A stretch of 16,635 bases of DNA from an uncultured Collinsella sp. (GCA_900547655.1 URHQ01000045.1:1-16635), one strand, 5' to 3'. Shown: positions 7,074-14,191, counted from the stretch's first letter. The notes: a model not told the origin generated them from the sequence alone. Translations and numbers: made by a program.

Positions 7074-8066
7074 ATGACTACTCAGGAACAGGTTAAGGAT
7101 GTCGTCTCCCAGGTTTTGGCTGACAAGGCAGACAAGGGCGGCATCAAGCGCGTCGTGTGGATTGGCGCCGGCGGATCCAATGGCGGCAACTACCCTGCTC
7201 AATACTTTATGGAGCACGAGGCCACGCAGGTCGTGAGCTCCAGCTACACCAGCAACGAATTCGTGCACGCAACCCCGGCCTACGTCAACGAGAACACCCT
7301 GGCCGTCGTCGTGTCCATGCGCGGCACCAAGGAGACCATCGTCGCCGCCCAGGTCGCCAAGGACCACGGCGCCAGCACCATCGCCATCTATGTTGACGAG
7401 TCCGGCCTCACCGAGGTCTGCGACTACAAGATCCAGTACGACAGCCTGGCCGTCGACGAGTCCTGCATGGGCCGCACCAACTCCGCCGTCGTGACCATGA
7501 TCGCCATGGAGCTCACGCAGCAGACCGAGGGCTATGCCGAGTACGAGACCGCCATGGCCGCGTTCGACTTGGTTGACCCCATCTATCGCAAGGCCGTCGA
7601 GTATACCCGTCCGCTCGCTGCCAAGTGGGCCGAGCAGAACGCCGACAAGCCCTGCATCAACGTCATGGCCCAGGGTCCGCTCTTTGGTGCCGCCTACGTC
7701 TTTAGCATCTGCAACGTGCAGGAGATGCTGCAGATCGACTCTTGCACCATCAACACCTGTGACTTCTTCCACGGCCCCTTCGAGATCCTGGACAAGCGCA
7801 CCTCGCTGTTCCAGCTCATCAGCGTCGGCCGCAGCCGCTGCAACGACGAGCGCGGCATCCGCTTTGCCAACCAGTACGGTGGCGAGCGCGTCTATCAGCT
7901 CGACGCCAAGGAGCTCGGCCTCAACGACATCAAGGACAGCGTGAGCGAGTACTTCAACCACCTGATCTTTGCCCCGATCCTCAACAACGTCTACATGCGT
8001 GCACTCTCTGCCGTCACCCACAAGGACTACATGACGCGCCGCTACATGTGGAAGCTGGACTACTAG
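7074..8066 (+). CDS. SIS-domain sugar-phosphate deglycase, FrlB/GfrE/GfrF-like (SIS-1)
   Basis: A 330-residue cytoplasmic protein with two SIS domains. The first has the phosphate-binding loop IGAGGSNGGNYPAQYF (from I30) and SMRGTKET. The second has E217 and H233, 16 residues apart, equivalent to the catalytic Glu and His of GlmS and the FrlB/FraB deglycases. The C-terminal RRYMWKLDY resembles the end of E. coli FrlB. The expected reaction is hydrolysis of a 6-phosphorylated Amadori or glucosyl-amine to glucose-6-phosphate and free amine. The usual GE before xxHGP is CD here (CDFFHGP), unlike SIS-2, so the substrate may differ. The start follows AGAAAGG (7057-7063). It is transcribed alone, away from gntR-1, and ends before two long palindromes. 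An AgaS-type deaminase is less likely on length and C-terminus. Confidence 0.82.
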   Translation: MTTQEQVKDVVSQVLADKADKGGIKRVVWIGAGGSNGGNYPAQYFMEHEATQVVSSSYTSNEFVHATPAYVNENTLAVVVSMRGTKETIVAAQVAKDHGASTIAIYVDESGLTEVCDYKIQYDSLAVDESCMGRTNSAVVTMIAMELTQQTEGYAEYETAMAAFDLVDPIYRKAVEYTRPLAAKWAEQNADKPCINVMAQGPLFGAAYVFSICNVQEMLQIDSCTINTCDFFHGPFEILDKRTSLFQLISVGRSRCNDERGIRFANQYGGERVYQLDAKELGLNDIKDSVSEYFNHLIFAPILNNVYMRALSAVTHKDYMTRRYMWKLDY

Positions 8067-8102
8067 GGGATAGAGCGGCCTAACAGCTCGATGTCCTCAT
8101 AA

Positions 8103-8167
8103 GTTGCGGTGGAATAGTTCCTGTTTGGGGGTCTGAAGCCTCTATTCAGGAACTATTTCACCGCAAC
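8103..8167 (+). repeat. Long palindrome P1 after SIS-1
   Basis: A 21-base arm at 8103-8123 (starting GTTGCGGTGG) pairs with 8147-8167 (ending CACCGCAAC) with only one G-U pair; the loop is 23 bases. There is no T-run, so it is not a standard terminator, though it would fold strongly in the SIS-1 transcript. It may be a dispersed palindromic element. Confidence 0.8.
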
Positions 8168-8175
8168 AGCCAAAT

Positions 8176-8257
8176 GATCCGCTGGGGACGGAGGAAAACG
8201 GATCACTGACTCAGACCAGCCCCTCAGTGATCCGTTTTCCTCCGTCCCTAGCGGATC
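8176..8257 (+). repeat. Long palindrome P2, 34-bp stem
   Basis: Bases 8176-8209 (starting GATCCGCTGGGGACGG) pair with 8224-8257 along 34 positions with one G-U pair; the loop is CTCAGACCAGCCCC. It follows P1 by 8 bases. Its GGGACGG core recalls the GGGACAG found in the repeats at 6111 and 12296. The near-perfect arms suggest a recently acquired or actively maintained element. TCTTTTCC follows, so it could also end transcription. Confidence 0.85.
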
Positions 8258-8296
8258 TTTTCCGCTCGCCGATTTGTGTCTTGAAAAATGTATATA

Positions 8297-8309
8297 ACGA
8301 CTATAACGT
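8297..8309 (+). promoter_or_regulatory. Operator-like site ACGA-N5-ACGT upstream of the EamA gene
   Basis: ACGACTATAACGT has the same layout as the sites at 9570-9582 and 15720-15732, four-base half sites 5 bases apart, with one mismatch in the left arm. It overlaps a possible -10 (TATAAC, 8302-8307). A TTGAAA at 8281-8286 is a candidate -35, but its 15-base spacing is short. Binding by GntR-2 is inferred. Confidence 0.55.
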
Positions 8310-8348
8310 AGTGTGAAACATATTGGAAACAATACCGAGGAGGCTGCG

Positions 8349-9431
8349 TTGAAGAAAAGCAATCTGGGCTATGTGCTGGTGCTAATCGCCGCGCTTATGT
8401 GGGGCAGCATCGGAATCTTTGTAAACGGCATCTCGGCCATGGGCGTTTCGTCCCAGAGCATGGCGGCCTTTCGCCTGTTGTCGGGTGCCGTCTTAATGGC
8501 TCCGGTCTTGGCGTTCATGGGTTGCCAGCGAGGTGCTCGTGAGGGAAAAGCATCGGGTCCCCTGGCACTGTTCAAGGCAAGTCCTAAAGAGCTTGTTCCC
8601 TGCGCGCTTCTTGGCATTATCGGCCTCGCCACCGCTAACACGCTTTATTACGAGTGCATGGGCGAGGTGGGCATGTCCACGGCCTCGGTACTGCTCTACA
8701 CCTCGCCGGTGTTTGGCGTCATGCTCGGCCGCGTGCTTTATCGCGAGGATGTGACTCCCAACAAGCTCGTTGCCATCGTTTTTAATATCGGTGGCTGTGT
8801 ACTTGCAGTGACCAATGGCGACCTTTCCGGTTTTCATTTTTCGGTTTGGGGCGTCACGTCGGGCGTGATTGCGGGCTTTTGCGGCGCGTCGCTCGCGGTG
8901 TTTAGCCGGATAGCAACCAAGACGGTCCACCCGCTGGCTGTCACGTTTTGGGGCCTTGTTTTTGGCGGTGCGGTTATGGCGGCTATCGCGGCTCCGTGGC
9001 CAGATGTTGCCGCGGCAATGTCGCCACAGCTGCTGCTGCTGTTCTTTGGTTTTGGACTCATCCCTACAGCCGTGGCCTATGTCTTATATATGCAGGGTCT
9101 GTCCATGGGGCTCGAGACGTCGAAAGTTCCCGTCGTAATGTCATTCGAGACGGTCGTTACCGTACTGCTGGGCATTGGTGTCTACGCCGAGCCCGCCGGC
9201 GCGATCAAGGTCCTGGGCATCGTGCTGGTGCTCGCGTCCATCCTGATCATGAACACCGACTTCTCCAAGCTGCGCAACAGTATGTTCGTCGGTCATGTCA
9301 TTGAGAGCATGACCTTTAAGCCCAACGCGTGGTGGACCGAAAAATCTCAGGACATGGATCTGTTTAAGGAACGCACCGGCATCGCGCTGGAACCCACCGT
9401 GCAGGAAAGCCCCTGGTACTTCGTGCGATAG
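8349..9431 (+). CDS. EamA/DMT-superfamily transporter
   Basis: A 360-residue membrane protein with two EamA repeats and about ten hydrophobic helices, beginning LGYVLVLIAALMWGSIGIFVNG and ending its last helix near residue 300. A polar tail of about 50 residues follows (ending ESPWYFVR), long for the family. DMT proteins move small metabolites, often exporting amino acids. Beside amine-releasing deglycases, export of the freed lysine or another amine is a reasonable but unproven role. I chose the TTG at 8349 because GAGGAGG (8337-8343) lies 5 bases upstream. The longer GTG start at 8313 has no ribosome binding site and begins 4 bases after the operator-like site. It is likely a single-gene unit. 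Confidence 0.83.
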   Translation: MKKSNLGYVLVLIAALMWGSIGIFVNGISAMGVSSQSMAAFRLLSGAVLMAPVLAFMGCQRGAREGKASGPLALFKASPKELVPCALLGIIGLATANTLYYECMGEVGMSTASVLLYTSPVFGVMLGRVLYREDVTPNKLVAIVFNIGGCVLAVTNGDLSGFHFSVWGVTSGVIAGFCGASLAVFSRIATKTVHPLAVTFWGLVFGGAVMAAIAAPWPDVAAAMSPQLLLLFFGFGLIPTAVAYVLYMQGLSMGLETSKVPVVMSFETVVTVLLGIGVYAEPAGAIKVLGIVLVLASILIMNTDFSKLRNSMFVGHVIESMTFKPNAWWTEKSQDMDLFKERTGIALEPTVQESPWYFVR

Positions 9432-9460
9432 AGGATTGTGTGCGGCGTCTGACCTGGGGT

Positions 9461-9507
9461 TATCCAGCCAGCGCCGGCCTATCCAGCCCCAACGTTTCAA
9501 GTACGTT
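9461..9507 (+). other. Short repeats in the gap between EamA and PTS genes
   Basis: TATCCAGCC occurs twice (9461-9469 and 9480-9488). AACGT-N7-ACGTT (9491-9507) has the half sites of the GntR-2-type operator but at wider spacing, so it could be an auxiliary site or chance. No clear terminator is seen after the transporter gene. Confidence 0.35.
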
Positions 9508-9569
9508 AAACCCGTCAACGGTCGATTTTCACCCGCGAACGGTCTTTATACTAATTAGCAATATAGGCA

Positions 9570-9588
9570 ACGTATAAGACGTTATAAT
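9570..9588 (+). promoter_or_regulatory. PTS operon promoter region: operator-like ACGT-N5-ACGT next to a TATAAT -10
   Basis: ACGTATAAGACGT (9570-9582) has two perfect ACGT half sites 5 bases apart. It is followed directly by a consensus -10, TATAAT (9583-9588), 26 bases before the first PTS start codon. The -35 is weak: AATATA at 9560-9565 would give 17-base spacing. A protein bound in the spacer would block polymerase, as expected for a repressor. A second imperfect pair, GTTAT-N7-ATAAC (9581-9597), overlaps it. Confidence 0.65.
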
Positions 9589-9614
9589 GACCATAACGAA
9601 AAGGAGGAGGCAAG

Positions 9615-10538
9615 ATGAATCAGATCATTCTCGCATCTCATGGCGGCCTGGCCGCAGGCGCCAAAGACACGCTCGAGATGGTTCTCGGCGACGTGTCGAA
9701 CGTCCACGTCGTGTCGCTTGCTCGTGACGACAAGGAGCCCATCACCAATAAGGTTGAGGCTATGATCGCCACGTTCAACGCGGACGACACCGTCTATGTG
9801 CTGACCGATATGCTCGGCAGCTCGGTCAACAACAACATGGTCGAGCTTTCCAAGAACGGCACGAAGTTCACGGTTGTCAGCGGTTTCAACATCCCGCTGG
9901 CGCTCACGCTCGCTATGAGCCCCGTCCCCGTCAAGGGCGCCGAGCTCGCGGCCCTCATCAATGAGGCCCGCACCGGTCTGACCAACCCCAACGCACCGGT
10001 CGAGGCTGCCGCGGCTCCCACCAAGAAGGCCAAGGCGCCCCGTCACAGCTCCGGTCCCGCCAAGATCGTCCTCGCACGTCTTGACTACCGTCTGCTGCAC
10101 GGCCAGGTCGTCTTTACCTGGACCACCAAGGTTCAGGCCGAGCGCATCATCGTCGTCGACAACGCTGCCGCCAACGATGACATCAAGAAGGGCGCTCTTA
10201 AGCTGGCCAAGCCCCAGGGCGTGCGTCTGAACGTCTTCACCGTCGAGCGTGCCCTCGCCAAGATGGACAAGCTCAACACCCTCGGCGAGCGCGTCATGTT
10301 CGTCTTTGGCAACACCGCCGAGATGCTGCAGTTCTGCCAGGGCTACAAGCTCGACGCCATCAACCTGGGCGCCACCGCCAACCACGACGGTGCCGATCAG
10401 GTCGGCGGCAAGGACAGCTCCGTCTTCCTCGACGCCACCCAGAAGGCCGACGTCAACCAGCTGCTCGACATGGGCATCAAGCTCTATGTCCAGCAGACCC
10501 CTACGTATCAGAGCGTCGACATCGACGCCAAGCTGTAA
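9615..10538 (+). CDS. PTS mannose-family fused EIIAB component
   Basis: A 307-residue cytoplasmic phosphotransfer protein. The EIIA (ManX-type) domain covers about residues 1-125 with phosphoryl-accepting H9 in ILASHGGLAAG. A linker rich in Ala, Pro and Lys (about 125-148) leads to the EIIB domain with H162 in RLDYRLLHGQV. Phosphate from HPr passes through H9 and H162 to the sugar entering via EIIC/EIID. A Tyr before RLLHGQ replaces the small or acidic residue common at that position. AAGGAGGAGG (9601-9610) is a strong ribosome binding site. It is the first gene of the eiiAB-eiiC-eiiD unit. In Salmonella Gfr the EIIA and EIIB are separate; the fused form resembles ManX. Confidence 0.93.
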   Translation: MNQIILASHGGLAAGAKDTLEMVLGDVSNVHVVSLARDDKEPITNKVEAMIATFNADDTVYVLTDMLGSSVNNNMVELSKNGTKFTVVSGFNIPLALTLAMSPVPVKGAELAALINEARTGLTNPNAPVEAAAAPTKKAKAPRHSSGPAKIVLARLDYRLLHGQVVFTWTTKVQAERIIVVDNAAANDDIKKGALKLAKPQGVRLNVFTVERALAKMDKLNTLGERVMFVFGNTAEMLQFCQGYKLDAINLGATANHDGADQVGGKDSSVFLDATQKADVNQLLDMGIKLYVQQTPTYQSVDIDAKL

Positions 10539-10574
10539 TCAACCAGGCTTTTGCCTGACTGAAAGGAGAAGGGT

Positions 10575-11369
10575 ATGAATACGTTCATCAGTGCGGTGCT
10601 CGTCGGCCTCGTCGGCGTGTTCTGCATGTGGGACTCCCGCCTGCTCGGTCGTCTTAACTTCGAGCAGCCCCTCGTTGGCGCTACGCTCGTCGGTCTGCTG
10701 CTGGGCGATGTGCCCACCGGCCTTGCCGTCGGTGCCGCCGTCGAGCTCGTGTCCATGGGCCTGGTGCAGGTCGGCGCCGCCGTTCCGCCCGATATGGTCC
10801 TGGGCGGCATCGTGGCCGCTGCCTTTGCGTGCCTGACCGATGCTTCCGCCGAGACCGCCATGACGATCGCCATCCCGGTCGCCGTCCTGGGTCAGCTCCT
10901 CGGCATCGTGTTCCGTTCCATCATCGCCGCCCTCACCCATGTGGCAGATAGCGCGATCGATAACGGAAAGTTCAAGACCGCCTACCGTATGCACATCTGC
11001 GCCGGCTCCGGTCTGTACGCCGTCATGTACTTCCTGCCGATCTTCCTCGCCGTCTTTGTTGGCACCGACCTGGTTCAGGCCATCGTCAACATGGTTCCCG
11101 AGTGGCTGTCCACTGGTCTTAACGTTTCGACCAAGATCATGACCGCCTACGGCTTGGCCCTGCTGCTCACCATGATGATCAAGAAGGGTATGACTCCGTT
11201 CCTGTTCATCGGTTTCCTGCTCGCCGCTTACCTCAACCTGTCCGTCATCGCGGTCGCTCTGATCGGTGTGTGCCTGGCTGTCGTCTTCATGGGCTTCAAG
11301 TTCAACGGTTCCCATGCAGCCGCCGGTGTCGATTCCGACTACGATCCGCTCGAAGACGACGAAGACTAA
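10575..11369 (+). CDS. PTS mannose-family EIIC component
   Basis: A 264-residue membrane protein of the ManY/AgaC/SorC type. Hydrophobic segments fill most of the length. The family stretch FEQPLVGATLVGLLLGDVPTG, followed by AVELVSMGLVQVGAAVPPD, is clear, and the C-terminal tail is acidic (DYDPLEDDED). EIIC and EIID together form the sugar channel. It lies 36 bases after EIIAB with GAAAGGAGAAGG just before the ATG. Its stop codon overlaps the ribosome binding site of EIID, indicating co-translation. Substrate specificity cannot be read directly; the neighbouring deglycases suggest a fructosamine or glucosyl-amine. Confidence 0.93.
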   Translation: MNTFISAVLVGLVGVFCMWDSRLLGRLNFEQPLVGATLVGLLLGDVPTGLAVGAAVELVSMGLVQVGAAVPPDMVLGGIVAAAFACLTDASAETAMTIAIPVAVLGQLLGIVFRSIIAALTHVADSAIDNGKFKTAYRMHICAGSGLYAVMYFLPIFLAVFVGTDLVQAIVNMVPEWLSTGLNVSTKIMTAYGLALLLTMMIKKGMTPFLFIGFLLAAYLNLSVIAVALIGVCLAVVFMGFKFNGSHAAAGVDSDYDPLEDDED

Positions 11370-11382
11370 GGAGGAACACACT

Positions 11383-12216
11383 ATGGCAACCGCAACCAAG
11401 GACGTGTCCCTGAACAAGAAGGTCAGCCAGTTCTTCTGGCGCTCCTGGGCCATCCAGGCCTCTTGGAACTACGAGCGTCAGATGAACATGGGCTTCCTCT
11501 ACGGCATGGTTCCCACGCTCGATCGCCTCTATCCGGACGAGTCCGACCCCAAGCAGCTCGCTGCTAAGAAAGAGGCTTACCACCGTCACATGGCGTTCTA
11601 CAACTGCACCCCGCAGACGAGCGCTTTCATCCTGGGTCTCTCCGCCTCCATGGAGGAGGAGTACGCCAAGGATCCCGAGAACTTCGATCCCGATTCGATT
11701 AACGCGGTCAAGACCTCCCTCATGGGTCCGCTTTCCGGCATCGGTGACTCCTTCTTCCAGGGCACCATCCGCGTTATCGCCTTTGGCCTGGGCGTTCAGC
11801 TGGCTCAGCAGGGCTCCATCATGGGCCCGATCCTGGCCATGATCATCTCCATCGTCCCCTCCGTGCTGATCACTTGGTTCGCAGCTAAGATGGGCTATCA
11901 GGGCGGCCACGAGTACCTGAGCAAACTTCAGGGCGGCGACCTCATGGAGAAGCTCATGTATGTCTGCGGCATCGTGGGCCTTATGTCCGTGGGCGGCATG
12001 ATCGCTACGCTGATCGGCGCCACCACTCCGCTGCAGTTCGCTGAGGGCACCGTCGTTATCCAGGACATCCTGGACGGCATGATGCCCCAGATGATTTCCC
12101 TTGGCCTCACCGGCCTTATGTACTGGCTCATCAAGAAGAACGTCAACACCGGTTGGCTTCTCGTGATCGCCATCGTGGGCGGCATCGCCCTCTCCGCGGC
12201 CGGCATCCTGGCCTAG
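11383..12216 (+). CDS. PTS mannose-family EIID component
   Basis: A 277-residue membrane protein of the ManZ/AgaD type. The cytoplasmic N-terminal part carries FFWRSWAIQASWNYERQMNM and GFLYGMVPTLDRLYP, then FILGLSASMEEEYA and the family signature LMGPLSGIGDSFFQGTIRVI. Hydrophobic helices complete the C-terminal half. It pairs with EIIC to form the permease. AAGGAGG (11368-11374) overlaps the EIIC stop codon and sets the ATG at 11383; the frame is open further upstream but only through EIIC coding sequence. It is the last gene of the tight PTS unit, and a 199-base gap with two hairpins separates it from SIS-2. Confidence 0.93.
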   Translation: MATATKDVSLNKKVSQFFWRSWAIQASWNYERQMNMGFLYGMVPTLDRLYPDESDPKQLAAKKEAYHRHMAFYNCTPQTSAFILGLSASMEEEYAKDPENFDPDSINAVKTSLMGPLSGIGDSFFQGTIRVIAFGLGVQLAQQGSIMGPILAMIISIVPSVLITWFAAKMGYQGGHEYLSKLQGGDLMEKLMYVCGIVGLMSVGGMIATLIGATTPLQFAEGTVVIQDILDGMMPQMISLGLTGLMYWLIKKNVNTGWLLVIAIVGGIALSAAGILA

Positions 12217-12250
12217 TCGCGACCAAGCGTCTAACCGCTTTCCCCCGGGG

Positions 12251-12281
12251 GCCTGCCTGGCATCCCATACCCCAGGCAGGC
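12251..12281 (+). terminator. GC-rich hairpin after EIID (attenuator, terminator or mRNA-stabilising)
   Basis: GCCTGCCTGG (12251-12260) pairs perfectly with CCAGGCAGGC (12272-12281) around an 11-base loop. The following bases (TTCCATCCCC) are not a clean T-run, so partial termination or 3'-end protection of the PTS message is more likely than full termination. That would allow read-through to SIS-2. Confidence 0.6.
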
Positions 12282-12295
12282 TTCCATCCCCAAAA

Positions 12296-12324
12296 TGCGA
12301 CAATGGGACAGTCCCTTTGTCGCA
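12296..12324 (+). repeat. 29-base near-perfect palindrome with GGGACAGTCCC core
   Basis: TGCGACAA (12296-12303) and TTGTCGCA (12317-12324) enclose GGGAC-A-GTCCC, with a single T-T mismatch between the two paired parts. It lies between EIID and SIS-2. It could be a protein-binding site or a member of the local hairpin-repeat families; the GGGACAG string also occurs in the repeat at 6111. No promoter is evident between it and SIS-2. Confidence 0.7.
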
Positions 12325-12415
12325 TCCTTAACGGGCCGGCGACTCGGTCCAAACCACGGTAACCCTGCGAGCGCCCGGCAATGTGGCGCCGCAAAAATCG
12401 AAAGGAATGTGTCAG

Positions 12416-13399
12416 ATGTACGAGATCGACCTTAACCTCCCTAAGCAGATCGTCGCTGACGTCCTGTCCAACCACGAGATCCACAGCGTCGCCTTCGTCG
12501 GCTGCGGTGCTTCCATGTCCGACCTTTACCCCGCCAAGTACTTCCTGGCCAACAACACGGACAAGCTGAACGTTCAGATCTTCACCGCTAACGAGTTCAA
12601 CTACGACACGCCTTCCTGGGTCAACGAGCACACCTTCGTGATCACCTGCTCCCTCGGTGGCTCCACGCCCGAGACCGTCGAGGCCAACAAGACCGCCAAG
12701 AAGCACAACTGCCCGGTCGTCTCCCTCACCAACAAGGCTGGCTCCGCTCTGACCGTCGACGCCGACCACGTTATCGTTCACGGCTTCCACGCCAACTACG
12801 CTGCCAAGTGCGAGAAGCCCGGCTATGCCATCGCTCTTGCTCTCGAGATCCTTCAGCAGACCGAGGGCTATGACCACTACGAGGACATGATCACCGGCCT
12901 CACCAACGTCTTCGAGCTCTGCGAGAACGCCGCTCAGCACTGCAAGAAGCTCGCCAAGAAGTTCGCCGAGGACTTCAAGGACGACAAGATGATCTACTTC
13001 ATGGCTTCCGGTGCCTCCGAGAAGATGGCTTACTCTAACGCCGCCTTCCTGTTCACCGAGATGCAGTGGATCGACGCCGCTGCCTACAACACCGGCGAGT
13101 ACTTCCATGGCCCGTTCGAGGTTTCCACCGAGGGTAAGCCCTACGTCTTCTTCATGTCCGATGGCGCCACCCGTCCGATGGACGCCCGCGCCCTCACCTT
13201 CCTTGAGCGCATGGGCGCCAAGGTCGCTCTGATCGACTCCAAGGACTACGGCCTGGCTGACGCCGTGCCCGCGAGCGTTGTCACCTACTTCAACCCGCTG
13301 CTGCACCTCGCCGTTATGCGCGAGTACGGCAACCAGATCGCCGAGGCCCGTCAGCACCCGCTGACCATGCGTCGCTACATGTGGAAGCTTTCCTACTAA
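12416..13399 (+). CDS. SIS-domain sugar-phosphate deglycase, FrlB/GfrE/GfrF-like (SIS-2)
   Basis: A 327-residue cytoplasmic paralogue of SIS-1, clearly alignable but with many differences. It has the phosphate loop VGCGASMSDLYPAKYF and SLGGSTPET, then E215 and H231, 16 residues apart, within a canonical GEYFHGPFE. It ends RRYMWKLSY. The expected reaction is splitting of a fructosamine- or glucosyl-amine-6-phosphate, delivered by the PTS encoded just upstream, into glucose-6-phosphate and amine. The ATG at 12416 was chosen because GAAAGGA (12400-12406) lies 9 bases upstream; the ATG at 12407 abuts that site. It is probably the last gene of the PTS operon by read-through, and it ends at a strong terminator. 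Which of SIS-1 and SIS-2 handles which isomer cannot be told. Confidence 0.84.
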   Translation: MYEIDLNLPKQIVADVLSNHEIHSVAFVGCGASMSDLYPAKYFLANNTDKLNVQIFTANEFNYDTPSWVNEHTFVITCSLGGSTPETVEANKTAKKHNCPVVSLTNKAGSALTVDADHVIVHGFHANYAAKCEKPGYAIALALEILQQTEGYDHYEDMITGLTNVFELCENAAQHCKKLAKKFAEDFKDDKMIYFMASGASEKMAYSNAAFLFTEMQWIDAAAYNTGEYFHGPFEVSTEGKPYVFFMSDGATRPMDARALTFLERMGAKVALIDSKDYGLADAVPASVVTYFNPLLHLAVMREYGNQIAEARQHPLTMRRYMWKLSY

Positions 13400-13433
13400 T
13401 CACAAGTAAGTAGACCTTACGGGTTGATTGAGA

Positions 13434-13465
13434 GGGGATGGGGTTTGCGCCCCGTCCCCTTTTTT
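13434..13465 (+). terminator. Strong rho-independent terminator after SIS-2
   Basis: GGGGATGGGG (13434-13443) pairs with CCCCGTCCCC (13450-13459), with one wobble, around TTTGCG. Six Ts follow. It closes the PTS/SIS-2 unit. Confidence 0.93.
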
Positions 13466-13499
13466 GCTCTGGGGAGGGCGTGTCTGTCGCGTCGCAAAT

Positions 13500-13550
13500 C
13501 CCAGATAAAACCTACCAAAATAAACCTGTCCCTTTTTGGCAGGTGGGAGG
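13500..13550 (+). repeat. ACCTACCAAAA hairpin repeat, copy B, reaching the HAD gene's ribosome binding site
   Basis: It starts CCCAGATAAAACC; the arms ACCTACCAAAA and TTTTGGCAGGT enclose TAAACCTGTCCC. The first 22 bases are identical to copy C (from 15634). It ends in GGGAGG, which is also the Shine-Dalgarno sequence of the HAD gene, so the repeat may have supplied or modulates that site. Confidence 0.78.
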
Positions 13551-13558
13551 AGATGCGT

Positions 13559-14188
13559 ATGATTAAGGCAGTGCTGTTTGACATGGACGGCGTGCTGGTC
13601 GATACCGAGTGGTTCTACAACCGTCGCCGCGTGGCGTTTATGGAAGAGAAGGGGTTCCACTTTGACGAGATTCCCGATCTTTCGGGGTCTAACGAGCCGG
13701 CCATTTGGGAGGCGCTGGTGCCCGACGATGTTGAGCTGCGCGAGCGCCTGCGCGTGGAGTACAAGCAAGTCTACAGCCCGGACCACCCCGTTCCGTATGC
13801 CGAGCTGCTCAACGAGCAGACGGAGCCGGTGATGCGCAAGCTGCACGAGCGCGGCGTGAAGTGCGCCATCGCGAGCTCTTCCTATCGCGAGCTCATTGAC
13901 GAGCTGGTGGATATCGCCGGTATCGCCGACGTGCTGGACTACACCATCAGCGGTCACGAGTGCAGTGCGTTTAAGCCCGACCCCGAGATCTACCTGCGCG
14001 CCATGGAGGCGCTGGGGGTGGAGCCTGCCGAGTGCCTGGTTATCGAGGACTCGCCTTTGGGTATCGAGGCCGGCAAGCGCTCCGGCGCCCGAGTCCTGGC
14101 ACTACGTCCGCACGAGGGCGTCAACCTCGATCAATCGCGAGCCGATGCCGTTATCGATAATCTGACCGACATTTTGGCCACTTTGTAG
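13559..14188 (+). CDS. HAD-superfamily hydrolase, beta-phosphoglucomutase-like subgroup
   Basis: A 209-residue cytoplasmic enzyme with all four HAD motifs: FDMDGVLVDTE (nucleophile D8, acid/base D10), a Ser in CAIASSSYRE, K139 in FKPDPEIY, and E163-D164 in VIEDSPLGIEAG. A helical cap lies between motifs I and II. The subgroup includes sugar-phosphate phosphatases and beta-phosphoglucomutases. Its substrate is unknown, but a sugar phosphate would suit the neighbourhood. GGGAGG at 13545-13550 lies 8 bases before the ATG at 13559; the ATG at 13553 would be too close. It is separated from SIS-2 by a terminator and a hairpin repeat, so it is its own unit. A hairpin follows the stop codon. Confidence 0.87.
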   Translation: MIKAVLFDMDGVLVDTEWFYNRRRVAFMEEKGFHFDEIPDLSGSNEPAIWEALVPDDVELRERLRVEYKQVYSPDHPVPYAELLNEQTEPVMRKLHERGVKCAIASSSYRELIDELVDIAGIADVLDYTISGHECSAFKPDPEIYLRAMEALGVEPAECLVIEDSPLGIEAGKRSGARVLALRPHEGVNLDQSRADAVIDNLTDILATL

Positions 14189-14191
14189 TGT

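Noticed and set aside
7047..8021. A 324-codon minus-strand frame over SIS-1
   Set aside because: Same mirror effect. The + strand frame encodes a clear SIS protein and the minus frame has no family motif or ribosome binding site.
8103..8257. A CRISPR array
   Set aside because: There are only two palindromes with unrelated sequences, with no regular repeats and spacers and no cas gene nearby.
8313..8348. GTG start at 8313 for the EamA gene
   Set aside because: No Shine-Dalgarno sequence precedes it and it begins 4 bases after the operator-like site. TTG at 8349 has GAGGAGG at ideal spacing.
11302..12303. A 333-codon minus-strand frame over EIID
   Set aside because: The His/Asp/Gly-rich translation is typical of an antisense shadow of high-GC membrane protein genes.
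12143..13357. A 404-codon open frame on the minus strand covering SIS-2
   Set aside because: It mirrors SIS-2, whose strong G/C third-position bias removes stops from the opposite frame. The translation is Val/Leu/Gly-rich with no recognisable domain.
7074..13399. An Aga-type (N-acetylgalactosamine) locus with AgaS deaminase
   Set aside because: The SIS proteins are about 330 residues, shorter than AgaS. Their C-termini resemble FrlB, and no deacetylase or tagatose-pathway genes are present.
13401..13430. GTAAG-TAGAC-CTTAC mini-hairpin after SIS-2 as a regulatory element
   Set aside because: The stem is only 5 bp and lies just before a much stronger terminator; chance is a sufficient explanation.
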